DNA of 30,028 nucleotides, taken from Amanita rubescens. Taxonomy: Eukaryota; Basidiomycota; Agaricomycetes; Agaricales; Amanitaceae. The notes under the pieces are model-generated. The model saw only the letters and a program-made list of their open reading frames with translations, ran no database searches and was not told where the DNA came from. Shown here one piece after another: positions 1 to 10,393 of the stretch. The stretch is from NCBI GenBank assembly GCA_015039365.1, contig WION01000597.1, positions 1 through 30,028 on the forward strand, read 5' to 3'. Position 1 is the first letter of the stretch. Each line of letters starts with the position of its first letter. The translations under genes were made by a program, and so were the position numbers.

Positions 1-572
1 TTTGGGGTTTTCACGATATTCGCGTGGAGGTTGTTGGCCAAGAGCGCGCTGCATTGGTTTTGCCCCCGGTTTATCGGTTTTTGGCGTTGGCGTTTGAGTT
101 GCCAAAGAGGAGGTTTTATACGCCGGCGACCAAGTATAAGAATGTCCCGAGCGAGTTTAGTAAAGAGGGTGGGTTGTTGCGTCCTATACCGAGTGTGATC
201 GATTTGCCTGGGCAGCATGGGGTGGATGTTGATGGGCTTGTGGAGAAGTGTAATGGGAATGCGTTTAAGGGGAGGAGGTCGAGAGATATCAAGAAGAGGT
301 TGGTGGTGGGTGTTGATAAAGAGAAGAGGGAGGAGGCGGATGCTGCCGTAACCTTTAACGAAGTGGAAGTCTCCGATAAAGACGGGGAACCGATTATGCA
401 TTATGATGCTGATGGTGAGTTTCTCTGCCTAGCGGAGAAGAGATACTGACGTAGGAACATAGTCGCAACTAAGCTTGTTGTATATTCGGGTATTGCGGTG
501 TTGGCATCTGAAGCTCTTCCGGCGTTATATAATGTAATTGGGTGGGGTACCTCTTCTTGGCCGCCTACCTAA
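1..572 (+). CDS. 3' end of an unrecognised protein gene with a C-terminal hydrophobic segment (partial)
   Basis: The reading frame is open from the window edge (codons in the frame of position 3), so the 5' end lies outside. An intron at 415-462 (GTGAGT...ATAG, with a TACTGAC branch-like site) joins GAT-G to TC-GCA and extends the frame to TAA at 570-572. Without splicing it would stop at 447-449. The visible part is about 174 residues: a basic and acidic middle (RRSRDIKKR, then DKEKREEAD), followed after the intron by a hydrophobic run (KLVVYSGIAVLASEALPALY) that could be a membrane anchor. I do not recognise the family. The splice model is favoured because the new C-terminus is coherent and both splice sites fit the other introns in the window. 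Confidence 0.6.
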
Positions 573-904
573 TAATTTGAAACGACCCATATTATGTTTC
601 TTTTGTATAATATTCCCCAATCTACTCTATGCCATTTTTTCTAAAACCAGTACGCGTATGCTCAAAAAACGGTATGTATTCAAAATTCAAAATATTGTAA
701 TTAATGAATGTTTAACGTGCTTTTGGTCGACCACGAAGGTCTTAAGCCTAGAAGCCCACGACAAGGGAGCACGAGGAAAAGAGGCACGAGCCCTCTTCAC
801 CCCTTCCAGGAACAAGGAAACACTCACTGTGTCTTTGGCCGACGCCGTCCCCTCCCCAGCCCGCTGTTCTTGGTCTCTCGTTCGGAACGTACCTTGGGCC
901 TCCC
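573..904. other. Intergenic stretch between convergent genes
   Basis: This holds the 3' ends of two convergent genes. The first part (573-720) is AT-rich and suits 3' untranslated sequence. The overlapping short frames on both strands show no protein-like composition and I see no gene here. Confidence 0.5.
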
Positions 905-1561
905 TCAAAACTCATCGTCAAACATGGCAGGACTCACAACGACGACTTCATCCTCGCTCGCGTCGTCGTCAAAATTAATCTCGTACCTGCTGTATCGACT
1001 TTCGTCATTGCCGTCCGCGTCGTCGTAGGTGGATCGGCTAATTTCGTTGAAAAAGCTTCTGAGATACTCTTCCAGCGCGTCGCACTCGTCGTCGTCGTCG
1101 TCTTGCGAGTACCGGCTTGAGTCATCTTGTGCGTAAAAGCTCGCCTCGTCGGAATAGAAACTCGCGTCTTCAAACCATGCCGAATCTATAATATCAGCTT
1201 CCTTCCATTCAGGCAACAACCCACCTTGCATCCAAGTCTCCACGTCCGTCTCATCTCCCACGGTGATGTCCAGCTCTGCCTTTTCATCCCATAAAGTAAT
1301 GACACTCACCTCGTTCCAAGGCAGAGTCTTGTCTTTGAACGACCAATCGTTGTCATCTACCTAACGCATCGCGGATTATCATCTCAGTGGCTGACCACGA
1401 TAACGACGGCGACCGCTTACCTTGGTTGATTTAATCTTGGTGCTCCTCAACATCCACTGAGGAATTGCTTTTTTGCACCACTTGGACAAAGGAGCCATGA
1501 CGGTTCCTGTCAAGTTGGTGCGACGGGAGGTAGGGAGTGTCTGTGTCATGACGAGATTCAT
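905..1561 (-). CDS. Acidic hypothetical protein, two exons (198 aa)
   Basis: Exon 1 is 1561-1421 and exon 2 is 1360-905 on the minus strand. The intron 1361-1420 (60 nt, GTAAGC...TTAG) is phase 0 and joins KSTK to VDDNDWSF. The start at 1561 gives MNLVMTQTLPTSRRTNL; a second in-frame ATG starts MAPLSKWCKK and could be the true start. The N-terminus is basic (WCKKAIPQWMLRSTKIKSTK). The rest is strongly acidic and rich in D, E, S and Y, with a run of five Asp and paired SFYSDEASFYAQDD elements. It ends VVVVSPAMFDDEF. It looks disordered. The family is not recognised. The clean phase-0 splice and the biased but non-repetitive composition support a real gene. Confidence 0.6.
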
Positions 1562-3146
1562 CGTGATGAAAGAAGCAGGTAAGGATATCGCAGATATCTG
1601 GTTGTAAAAGCGCAGGGGTAGTTATGCTCGATGCAGGTTATCGTCCGAGTATCGCAGATACTGAGGACTGGGCAGCAAGGGGTAATAGGTGAAGAGGAGC
1701 AGTGGCCGCGAAGAGAGTATTTAAGGGAGTCTGACATTGTCAGCCGCCAGCGTTCGAATTGGACCGATCATGCAGTCCGTGCTGGAACGGATCTGCTGAC
1801 ATATACATTGTCAGCCACTCGCAATGTCGAGAGGAACGAAATGCATAACGACGATTGGCGTTGTATGCTTAACTGCGTTTGTGTGTTTGGAGGCTCGTAA
1901 GAGATCAACTCGCCTTTCATCAACATCTTCAGCTTTTCTGCTCCTTTGATTAAGTCGCCAGTCTGTCGTAGTAGACTGAAGTACTTGTGCATTCACCGTA
2001 CGTTCATATCCATCTTCTCTTACAAGTTATTGTTATACCGTTGCCATTTAGCTTTTGGGAACTTCCCGCAAGTGCCACATCATGCCTTTTCAAATATGTT
2101 AGTTCTATTTGTAAAACCAGGGCCTCGTCACTTTCCCGTCTACGGAACGGGGGCCGCCTATCTCAGGCGCTTCCTATAGGTAAGGAAAAGACCGGCTTGG
2201 AACTAACCGAGCATCGGCTAATCATGACTGGCAGCGGACGATTCCGCGGACGATACAAGCATTTACAAACGGTACTTATCCGTGAACACCGGAAAATTCG
2301 TCCCGGGTTGTCCCCTTGGTTAGTCGGACGATGAACGTTCGTCTTTTTCTTGTCGTCTATTGGCAGAAAGGAAGATAGAATGGATGTACCGTATGAATCA
2401 CCTCGTGCAGAAGGTTAATGATAACGGCACTCTACAACGGTGTAGAGATATGATCATACAAAGACGTCCTATCTCGGTTCTTAATAAGAGAAAGTGCATG
2501 CTGACGTACGCACGACACGCGTATCATATGAATGTTTCAGGGAGGGACTTGATATATGTGCACTTCACTTCGATATATCCAGTTAAGTGTGCGCCATCAT
2601 ATTCACCGGCATCTACCATTTGGATGGGGGATATTCCCAAACTATTTTAGCGCTGCGTTGTGGTCGGAGGGATCGAGGAAGTTCGCGAAGAGTCATTGCG
2701 GTTTCAACCAAATCCGAGTTGCTGATAGAAGACGAGGAAATACAACGGGTAGTAGACCATTCATTAAAGAGAGTCTCGAGAAGTGCGAAACGTCGTCAAG
2801 GTAAGAGCAATAGGGCCGCAGAGGACAAAGGACCTTCGGAATATCGGCAACTGGGTCACAAAATAGGTGTAAATAAGGTATTGTCCAAAAAGGGAATGTC
2901 TATGTTTGGGAGACCTTTTGTGGATCAACTAGGACCGTCATAACAAGGGATATGTTGTATTTAAAAGCACAACGCCTTTGTCGTCCTCATTGTACCGCCT
3001 GCCATTACTTTCAGACCTTCTGTCCGGTGATAAAATGACGCAGAGTGGGTCTCATATAAACTTGCGGTCGTCATTCGTATTAACACCATCTAGTCTTTTC
3101 ACGCAATTCTCTGCTCAGATACAAATCTCGCCTAGGTCGAGTCCAG
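1562..3146. other. Long non-coding stretch upstream of the Ser/Pro-rich gene; second half duplicated at 16.7-17.2 kb
   Basis: The first part is the 5' flank of the minus-strand gene. It holds two related elements with a palindromic core: TGACATTGTCAGCC at 1732-1745 and a TGACA...TTGTCAGCC form at 1797-1816. From about 2500 on the sequence resembles 16716-17217: shared strings include TGACGTACGCACGAC (2501 and 16720 areas), AATAAGGTATTGTCC (2873 and 16952 areas) and CTAGTCTTTTCACGC (3090 and 17161 areas). Short frames in 2360-2943 are not conserved as protein between the copies, so I read this as promoter and 5' untranslated sequence. Confidence 0.45.
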
Positions 3147-4811
3147 ATGCAATCGTCCAGTAAATCATTACACATGATACCAGAGGAGGAAGAGCCGCGT
3201 ACTTCATGCAACCTAAAACGGACGTTCTCCACATCTCACATTGAAGTATCGTTCGCAGACTCAAAGGATGATCGATCAGCTGGGCTGGCACCACGGAATG
3301 CGGCTAACGAACGCTCAGGAGCCAACTCTCCCGCACCATCGACTTCATCTGCCTCATCTTACTCTCCACCTACTCCTACATCGTCCGATGACGAATTTTC
3401 ATCATTTAATAACCTACGCCCTGTCTCCATCACACCGCTCAACATCGCCAAGGACAATGCTCGAAGGTCCGCTTACGATGAGACTTCTTTCATCGAGCTG
3501 GATTCAGATGATGAATCTGATTCAGAATGGTATGCCCAAGAGTTTTCCAAGATGATCTGGCCACTTCCGCCATCGTTCTCAAAGCAACAGCCTTCGCGAC
3601 CAGAGTCCCTTCAGATAGAGCCGCTATTAACGGGGGCGACTATTACGCGAACTCCCAACCGACCAAAGCGCGTGGTTTCTCACAGGCATAAACATAGTCG
3701 TAGCACTTCCAAAAAGGCGTTACCGCCTCCCCCTGCCATTCCGGCACAATCACTTCCGTCATCTTCTCTTGACCCTTCTATTCTACAAGTAGTCGAGCCA
3801 CTCGAATCGCCGAATCCCGTCAACTACTCTCGTCCCCGCTCTCTCTCCCTCCGCAGGCCGCCGCCACGTACGAGCATGCCCGTTGATTGCTTGGCAGACG
3901 ATTTCATAATTGGAGAAGACCAGAGCCACTGGTCCTCCGATTTCTACCCTGCCGCACACGAATTACCTTCTCCTGCCCTTATCTCTCCAGCACCCCGTCG
4001 CGTTTCCTCGTGCTTGACTATGCCTCAAACTCCCGATAGCTCTAGCATGTACTCCCAACCATCAGCACTTCGACACCCATATCGCGGAGATTTTGAGGAC
4101 GTTAGAGAGATTGAGTTGGACGATGTCGAGTTTGACCTGGGCATTGAGATGTCTACGCGACTCTCGCTTTCTTTGTCTAGCTCGCTCAATGATCTCGAAG
4201 CGGATTTCACGCTTGGTTTGGACGCACTTTGGAATCCGAAGGAAGCGAGCACTTCTCAGTTGGTGCCACCTATCATCGCAGTCTTGGACGCCGATGAAGG
4301 TTTGCAATCGTTATCCGTTGCTTCTTGCAAGCGACGGTCTTCCCTATCGGCTACTTCCAAATTGTATCACGACTCCAAAACGGATGCACCATTTCACTCC
4401 CCGGAGCAACTCGACACCCCAACTAGACCATCCCTTCGCTCGAAGTGGAGTAATTCAACACTTGCGTCTGTCTATGAGCAGCAACGGTCGCGGTCCAAAT
4501 TTAGCGCAGCTGACAAATTCAAACATTATTTTGGTGTTGCGCCACCTATGTTGAAATCCAAACAGCAGCAAGAGAAGCAGTACAAGAGAACGGGATCCGT
4601 TGGTGATAACCCATCCGCCATCCACCACTTGTCTTCACTTTCCTCACAACAACCATCAACTGCATTGCCTGCATCACCGAGAACGAAGAAGGCGCAACGT
4701 CAGGCCGTTCTTATCCCCGTTTCGTCATCCTACTTATCCCTTCGCAAACCTGATTCGTCCGCGTCCCCTCCACTGTGGAAAAGGCATGGAGCGGCCAGGA
4801 GTCAGTCATAG
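3147..4811 (+). CDS. Ser/Pro-rich, probably disordered hypothetical protein, single exon (554 aa)
   Basis: An uninterrupted frame of 554 codons starts at MQSSSKSLHMIPEEEE and ends at TAG 4809-4811. The start is supported by the same start context in the duplicate at 17218. It is rich in Ser and Pro, with many SP/TP sites. Landmarks are an acidic patch then SEWY (Trp at about residue 128) leading into IWPLPPSF, and a basic-to-acidic block RRPPPRTSMPVDC followed by LADDFIIGE (about residues 235-255). Both landmarks survive in the duplicate, so they are probably the constrained parts. Two acidic stretches (EIELDDVEFDLGIEM and LEADFTLGLDALW) follow near 315-360. No enzyme motif, signal peptide or membrane segment is visible. 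Function unknown; a nuclear or signalling role would be a guess. Confidence 0.85.
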   Translation: MQSSSKSLHMIPEEEEPRTSCNLKRTFSTSHIEVSFADSKDDRSAGLAPRNAANERSGANSPAPSTSSASSYSPPTPTSSDDEFSSFNNLRPVSITPLNIAKDNARRSAYDETSFIELDSDDESDSEWYAQEFSKMIWPLPPSFSKQQPSRPESLQIEPLLTGATITRTPNRPKRVVSHRHKHSRSTSKKALPPPPAIPAQSLPSSSLDPSILQVVEPLESPNPVNYSRPRSLSLRRPPPRTSMPVDCLADDFIIGEDQSHWSSDFYPAAHELPSPALISPAPRRVSSCLTMPQTPDSSSMYSQPSALRHPYRGDFEDVREIELDDVEFDLGIEMSTRLSLSLSSSLNDLEADFTLGLDALWNPKEASTSQLVPPIIAVLDADEGLQSLSVASCKRRSSLSATSKLYHDSKTDAPFHSPEQLDTPTRPSLRSKWSNSTLASVYEQQRSRSKFSAADKFKHYFGVAPPMLKSKQQQEKQYKRTGSVGDNPSAIHHLSSLSSQQPSTALPASPRTKKAQRQAVLIPVSSSYLSLRKPDSSASPPLWKRHGAARSQS

Positions 4812-6900
4812 TGTTTGGTTTCAAACGTGTCGGAATCGGTCTCTAGCTCGAACGCCGGTAGACTGAAGACGGAACCTATCCCTCCCTTGAGGCCGCTGGC
4901 TTACGTTCAAAGTCATAAGAATTCTACCCTATTCGGTTTTAATTGTTCACGATCTTTTGATAAGTACCCTACATTCGTTTTTAGATCTAATAAACATTTC
5001 AAATCTAATCTCACCATCTAGTATAATTCGAACCTGAGTATACATATATACATATATATTACCATGTAGCAATTAAAGTGTCTTTCTATCTGCAACGGGT
5101 GAATGTGTGAAGTGAGATGAAATTACATTCACCGTGTGTTACCTCGTGCGAATGAATGTTCAAACGCTGCGAATCGGCTCAAAAGGCTTCTACTAATACC
5201 CCTTCCGGAAACCCCCACTAGGTGTTTCATTTATTTAATGGATAGAACTAACATATTCCGTTATCCCCTTGTTCTTCGGAAATCGCCATGATAACCCTCG
5301 TTTCATATATGAACTTGGTGCAAAGTAGGGCTCCCGGTTTAACCCGTTCGACTGCGTATATCCTCGCTTTGTCAAGATTACCTCTCGACTGCGAATACCC
5401 CCTCAACTGATCTGTCAGCGGCATCACAGGCGCCGGGCAGATAGGGGTGTTTCTCTGGAGATGGATCTCAAAATTTGGAAGGCGAAGGCGAAGGCTCCGA
5501 CCACCCCGGAATGATTGCGTCTGCTATCGGTGTTATGTCAGTGTCGTCGTTGGTCTCCGGACAGGGTGCTGAGCGTGCTGAGCTGAGAGAAAAAGTATCA
5601 ATGATATCCCTGAAATCAGAAGCACCCACGACGCAGGTGGTGAGAAACAAAGGCCCCGTAAGTATTACTTTCGAACCGCTCGAGCCTTTTGATCGTAATA
5701 AGTAATTGGTTAAGTCATAGTTAGCGAAGACGGTATGACTCACGAATAAACATCTGAAACAAGGAACCGTAGGGTGTATGCATCTTTATCGACATTGCTT
5801 TACTACCCTCTCGTCGGCGGCGTCTAACGCCTCCATGCAGAGCCAGCCTGGCGCCGCCGTCGTCCTAAGCTCTTCGCAAATGGCGTCGGTAGCTTATCTT
5901 TTTATAATCACGGCAAAGTGATGGTCATGGGTTAGAGCACGACCATTTACGATGTCATGCGTCTTAATCGCGAGCGATTATGGAATTCTAGTTTTGCACA
6001 TCAACGGGTTTCTCCAGGTAAATAAATACACGATATAAAGTTAACCTTGTTCACATACACGAGGACGTCGGGATAGAATTATACAATCCAGTACCGGAAG
6101 TGTTGAGGGCATCTGAGCGTGGGAAGAAGAGGGGGTGCACAAAGCAAAAAAGCAAGGGCGTCAGCGGGCCGTCGTCGCGGAATCCAGGAGCCATGCCAGC
6201 GGACCAAGCGGTCTTTTCCTAAGTGTAAGTAAGTGGGACATCCTAAGTTTCTTAACCCCGACTCCTTGGCCGAAGCGGTCAATGCCTTATTCCCAAAGCG
6301 TCCGACGTGGGAAACGCCGGAAAGTTGACATCTTGCTGGCTCTGTACTGCCTGAACGACGGTGGCTATTTCTAGAAAATATTAGGACATCCGGAAGACAT
6401 TAATTATGTCCAGCCGAAGACAATGGAAGTTGATAGGGGCTTCGGGGATTAGGGCAAGGCTGAAGTGGCGTGTTACACCAATTACACTAGTAGTAGTAAC
6501 AACGCCTTGTCCGAATTTTTACTTTGCTTAGTAATCGGAAGTCTACATGTCCTTCAAGTTCAACCATGTACAGTCACAGGTATATGTGAAAACGCCCTAA
6601 AGGTGCACCCATCCCATGACTCCTATGCGGTCGCTAAGCGGGCTTATTAGTTCATGTCCGCGACAAACCTGCGCCACATTTTTCCTATCAAGACTCTTAG
6701 GTCACCGGCCACTCGTCCAATTGGTGGGCGATAGAGGACCAGAACTGCTGCCAATGATCCATTGATTATCTGTGATCTGTCTCGGTATCTTGAATGACCG
6801 ATCATCCTTATCCTTATATTCGATCGATTCTGGCATATGCCCGCTTCAAGCTACGCCGCATCACTCCTTGAACCCCAGCAAGAAGCTATCTGGCTCCAAC
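4812..6900. other. Intergenic region between the Ser/Pro-rich gene and P450 copy 1
   Basis: It begins with AT-rich 3' flank. Around 5468-5743 both strands have open frames of 76 and 91 codons, but neither has a recognisable motif and I do not call a gene. From about 6600 to 6900 it resembles the 5' flank of P450 copy 2: for example CATGACTCCTATGCGG near 6616 against CATGGCTCCTCGTGCGG near 10204, each followed by AAGCGGG and, further on, GCGCCACAT. It therefore holds a duplicated P450 promoter. I see nothing else. Confidence 0.4.
5037..5061. repeat. AT dinucleotide-rich simple repeat
   Basis: A short run of TATACATATATACATATAT character lies in the 3' flank of the Ser/Pro-rich gene. It is a simple microsatellite-like tract with no other sign of function. 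Confidence 0.6.
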
Positions 6901-9137
6901 ATGCGCTTTTCGATCGATCAATTATGGTCTTCCAATGTCCCAATCTCTCTCGTCGTCCTCGTCGTTACTTTCAAAATTTTCAGGTCCATGGTTTCCAAAT
7001 GGAGCGGTGCTCGTTTACCCCAACTCAAAGGACCACCCAGCACCAACTTCTTCATAGGCCGACTGGATGAGATGGGCAGTACCAACACAAGAGACGCTGG
7101 TGCAATCTATGCACGTTGGGCCAGTGAATACGGGCCGGTTTTCCAGATACCCACCCCGTTGGGTGGACGATGCGTCATTCTATGTGACCGCAAGGCTATC
7201 GCGCATTTTTTCTCAAAGGATACGTTCACTTATATTGGTTCACCATCCTTCAAGATTTTCTGTAAGAAATTTGTAAATCTTTACGACTTTATGGTTGCTG
7301 GTCCTATTCTAAGCGCCTTTTCTCCCAGTTTGGAGCCAATATCATGTACGCCGAAAATCAGGACCACTTGAGGTGTGATCGTATTAGCTTCTTTCTAGTT
7401 AAGGTGGCGCTGACTTAATTAATCAAGACAACGTCGATCTCTGTCACCCGCGTTTAGCAACGCGGCGCTTCGCGTAGCGACCTGCTCATTCTTTGAGATC
7501 GCAAACAAGGAAAGTTCACTTTTCGCGCCGGAAAATGTTCGTAAATGATTGCTGCCCAGGTCAAAGCAAGATGGATGCAAAAATTCGAATCTAGCGACGA
7601 AGTGGTATTTGATGTACAGAAATGGTACGTGTGCATTCTATCTATACCACATCAACAACTCCCAGAATCTGACGTAACGTTCTCAGGCTGAACGCAATAA
7701 CGTTAGTGTCTCGCCTTTCCAGTGACGGCTCCTTTTTGACTGAAAAGATAGACTCGATTCTATTGGTTTGGCTGGATTCGGGCACAATTTCAAGGCTGTC
7801 GAAGACCACGATTCTGCGGTGAACGATGTGTTCCGGTACTTCAACGATAGCAGCAGCAACGATATCCGACTTATGATTGACATCATCTCTCCGATATTTC
7901 CATTTATCTTCAATGTGCCGACCAGAACAGTGCGTATGTTTAGGAAGTTGAACCAGGCAATATCCAAGTTCGCTGCCGAGTTGATCACAAAAAACTCGGG
8001 AAAGGATGACCAGTCACTTCTTGGATTGTTAAGTGAGAGAAGGTCAAATTTCATGTGCCTTCATGTGCCTAACACAACGTATCAGTGAAAGGACGATCTG
8101 AAGGTGCAAATTTCAAGGAGATACACGAAGAGCTTGTTTCGCAGGTGCGTATCCTCGCCGTAATCTATATTCATCTGATCAAAAATTTAGATTGTACGTA
8201 TGAATTGAATCTGATGTGACATAACTCACGTGCGATATGTGTCCCAGAATGTTATTTTGTTTGCGGGTAATGTCTTTGCTTTTTTGAAACCTTAAATCTA
8301 ACGAAATTTAAAGCACACGAGGGCACGACCGGTAAGTTGCGTACAATGCAATCTTTGGATTGACATTTGACGCACGTCCCACAGTTAGTCTCACCGTAGG
8401 TCTTTGCCTTCATCACGAGTACTATTATCGACCTTTAGTCAGTGGATGCTTATAGAGCTAGCGCGTAATCCCGATAAACAATGTAAGCTAAGAGAAGAGC
8501 TACGTCAGTTTTCGAACCGCGATCCGACATACGACGGATTGGCGGCGCTGCCTTACCTTAATGCCGTAGCACACGAATCGTTACGGATCCACACCACTGT
8601 GGAAGATATACTTCGCGTGGTACGTTTTCAACTTAATGCAAAGACTATATATTAACAAGCGATTAGGCAACGGAGGACGACATCATCCCCTTGGATACCC
8701 CAATCGAAACGGCATCCGGACAAACAATTGATTCTATCGTTGTTCCCAAAGGAACGCGTGTCGCCGTACCGCTTGTATACCTCAATACTGATGAAAATTC
8801 TTGGGGTCCCGACGCGAAGAAGTTTGTTCCTGAGCGGTGGCTTGAGGAGAATTCCAACGCGCCGAAGCAGATGTATACGTTTTCAGAAGGTCCGAGGCAG
8901 TGCGTAGGAAGGAGATTCGCCCTAGCTGAAGTCAAGGTATGTCCATGTTTTAGACTTTGACTTGTCATGACGTTTCCCCAGACCGTGTTATGCGTGCTCA
9001 TCCGGAACTTTTCCTTCGAGCTTGTGGATGGGCCGGACACCAAGTTGGATCTTCATTACTCGCTTATGGCCCATCCAAAAATGGCCGGTGAATCAGGTTC
9101 CGTGGTTCCGATGCGAGTGAGGCGGGTCGTAAAATAA
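6901..9137 (+). CDS. Cytochrome P450 monooxygenase, copy 1, intact (523 aa, 14 exons)
   Basis: Exons: 6901-7272, 7329-7372, 7428-7509, 7560-7624, 7687-7701, 7752-8032, 8086-8144, 8191-8193, 8248-8266, 8314-8331, 8385-8395, 8443-8619, 8667-8936, 8982-9137. They total 1572 nt and are open throughout. The protein has an N-terminal anchor (about residues 10-27), a hinge (LKGPPST), C-helix WxxxR-like region RQRRSLSPAFSN, I-helix FAAHEGTT (312-319), ExxR (ESLR, 368-371), PERW (437-440) and haem motif FSEGPRQCVG with Cys461. It should be a microsomal class II P450 taking electrons from NADPH-P450 reductase; substrate unknown. The usual acid-Thr pair of the I-helix reads Glu-Gly. The start matches both paralogues (MRxxxDQL). 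One intron (7510-7559) begins GA, and exon 8 is 3 nt long. I cannot name the CYP family. Confidence 0.93.
7510..7559 (+). other. GA-AG intron in P450 copy 1
   Basis: Exon 3 ends AAC-AAG and exon 4 begins GTC-AAA, a phase-0 junction that gives the expected NKVKARW. The 50 nt between them start GAAAGTTCAC and end GCCCAG, so the donor's second base is A instead of T. Using the next GT (GTTCAC) would shift the frame to an early TAG. Copies 2 (10996-11044) and 3 (14952-15000) have the same GAAAGTT donor. Confidence 0.65.
8191..8193 (+). other. 3-nt exon (ATT, Ile307) in P450 copy 1
   Basis: ATT sits between a good acceptor (AAAAATTTAG) and a good donor (GTACGT). Including it gives SQ-I-NVILFAAHE, which restores the usual spacing between the start of the I-helix and its A-x-H-E motif. 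The two flanking introns are then 46 and 54 nt, normal for this gene; without it there would be one 103-nt intron. The other copies have ATC at 11702-11704 and ATT at 15656-15658 in the same context. Confidence 0.7.
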
Positions 9138-10393
9138 TCCAAGTTGATTGGACAGTATCTCAGTGTAAGATAGTGAATGAGAGGAAGTGCTGTGACCTGG
9201 ACAGTGACGTATGGTGCCACATGTATATATCTGAGGGAGGGACCCTTTGATGCACGTCGAGCACTAGTAAATGTCTAGTCATCGCTCCCGTGCTAGTTGC
9301 TTACTGCGTCATTCAAAGATGAGCACGTTCGTGAACTCTTCTGTCTTTACGGGTTACACTAAGTTACGGATGAAACATAACGGGTATTGTGCGGTTGAGA
9401 AGGAGACGTCTGTCTGAAATGGAATCACAACACGGCCGGTATTTATTTCCAGATACCCCTGGTCTTATTCGCTTCCCCTTCCCCGACCTGTCCTGAAACG
9501 CCTCGTCGCGTTTGGATCCCATCTAGTATCGCCATCGATCTCGACCTGTTCGCCAAGTCCTGAAAACCCAACGTGAGTCCCCTGACTGTTCTAAGGTGAC
9601 CCGTTGGATGCCGATACACGACCTAGTTCCATTACAATTGGGCTAACCTCCAGACTTTCGTCACACGAAGGAAATGTCGTTTTCGTGCTTGTTATATTCC
9701 TTCCTCTTTGATGTCATGTTCGAACCAATTGTGAACATGGATTGGCAGGCTGTCGGAAACCTAACAGACTGTATTACTTCTTTCCTAGGATGACGCCAAC
9801 AAAGCAATGTGATCTTATCGGTACCCTACCAAAAGCACCATCACGATGATGCCAACAAAGGTAATCGCCGGTTCTAGAAACGGAGACTTAAGCTGGTAGG
9901 GGGAAGCGATAAGGCTAGGGGGTTTCTAGAAATGAAAACGTAAATGATGGTACTATAAATGAATGGCTCCCATACCTACATAGTAATCATCGCATGAAAG
10001 AATAAATACGAATGCATTAAAACCAGACCGTGCAAAGAGCTGATGACACTAGAGCTTGGGGATCCTGATCGTCGTTCTGAGCTGGGTCGCACTGGTGCAG
10101 TGAGCGCAAGGCTGAGCTTGCTTGGTAATCAGATTGGACTTCAGTGCGTCACTCTACCATTATTTCACCCATGTGGTCACTGGCGCATACAACAAGATAC
10201 TCTCATGGCTCCTCGTGCGGCTGATAAGCGGGGATTCTACATCGTGTCAGGAACCTATGCAAATGCGCCACATCTTTCAACTTACCCTGTCGTCGGTGAT
10301 TAGTGCCGGAAACAGGTCGTTAAATTCGGTCTGTTTTGCTTCATGATATGCCTCCGTGCACCTTAAACCCTAGCCCAAAGATCCCTCTCTAGC
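9138..10393. other. Intergenic region between P450 copies 1 and 2
   Basis: This is the 3' flank of copy 1 and the 5' flank of copy 2. A 16-nt element, GATGACGCCAACAAAG, near 9790 recurs with one change near 9846. From about 10170 the sequence resembles the flank of copy 1, and the last 70 nt (CTTAAACCCTAGCCCAAAG) resemble those before copy 3. I see no gene. Confidence 0.4.

Noticed and set aside
2360..2943. Plus-strand frames of 82-118 codons
   Set aside because: The region is duplicated at 16.7-17.0 kb and the frames are not kept there, so it is better explained as promoter sequence.
5468..5743. Overlapping open frames on both strands (76 and 91 codons)
   Set aside because: No motif, no splice sites linking them to other exons, and the start codons are poor; likely chance.
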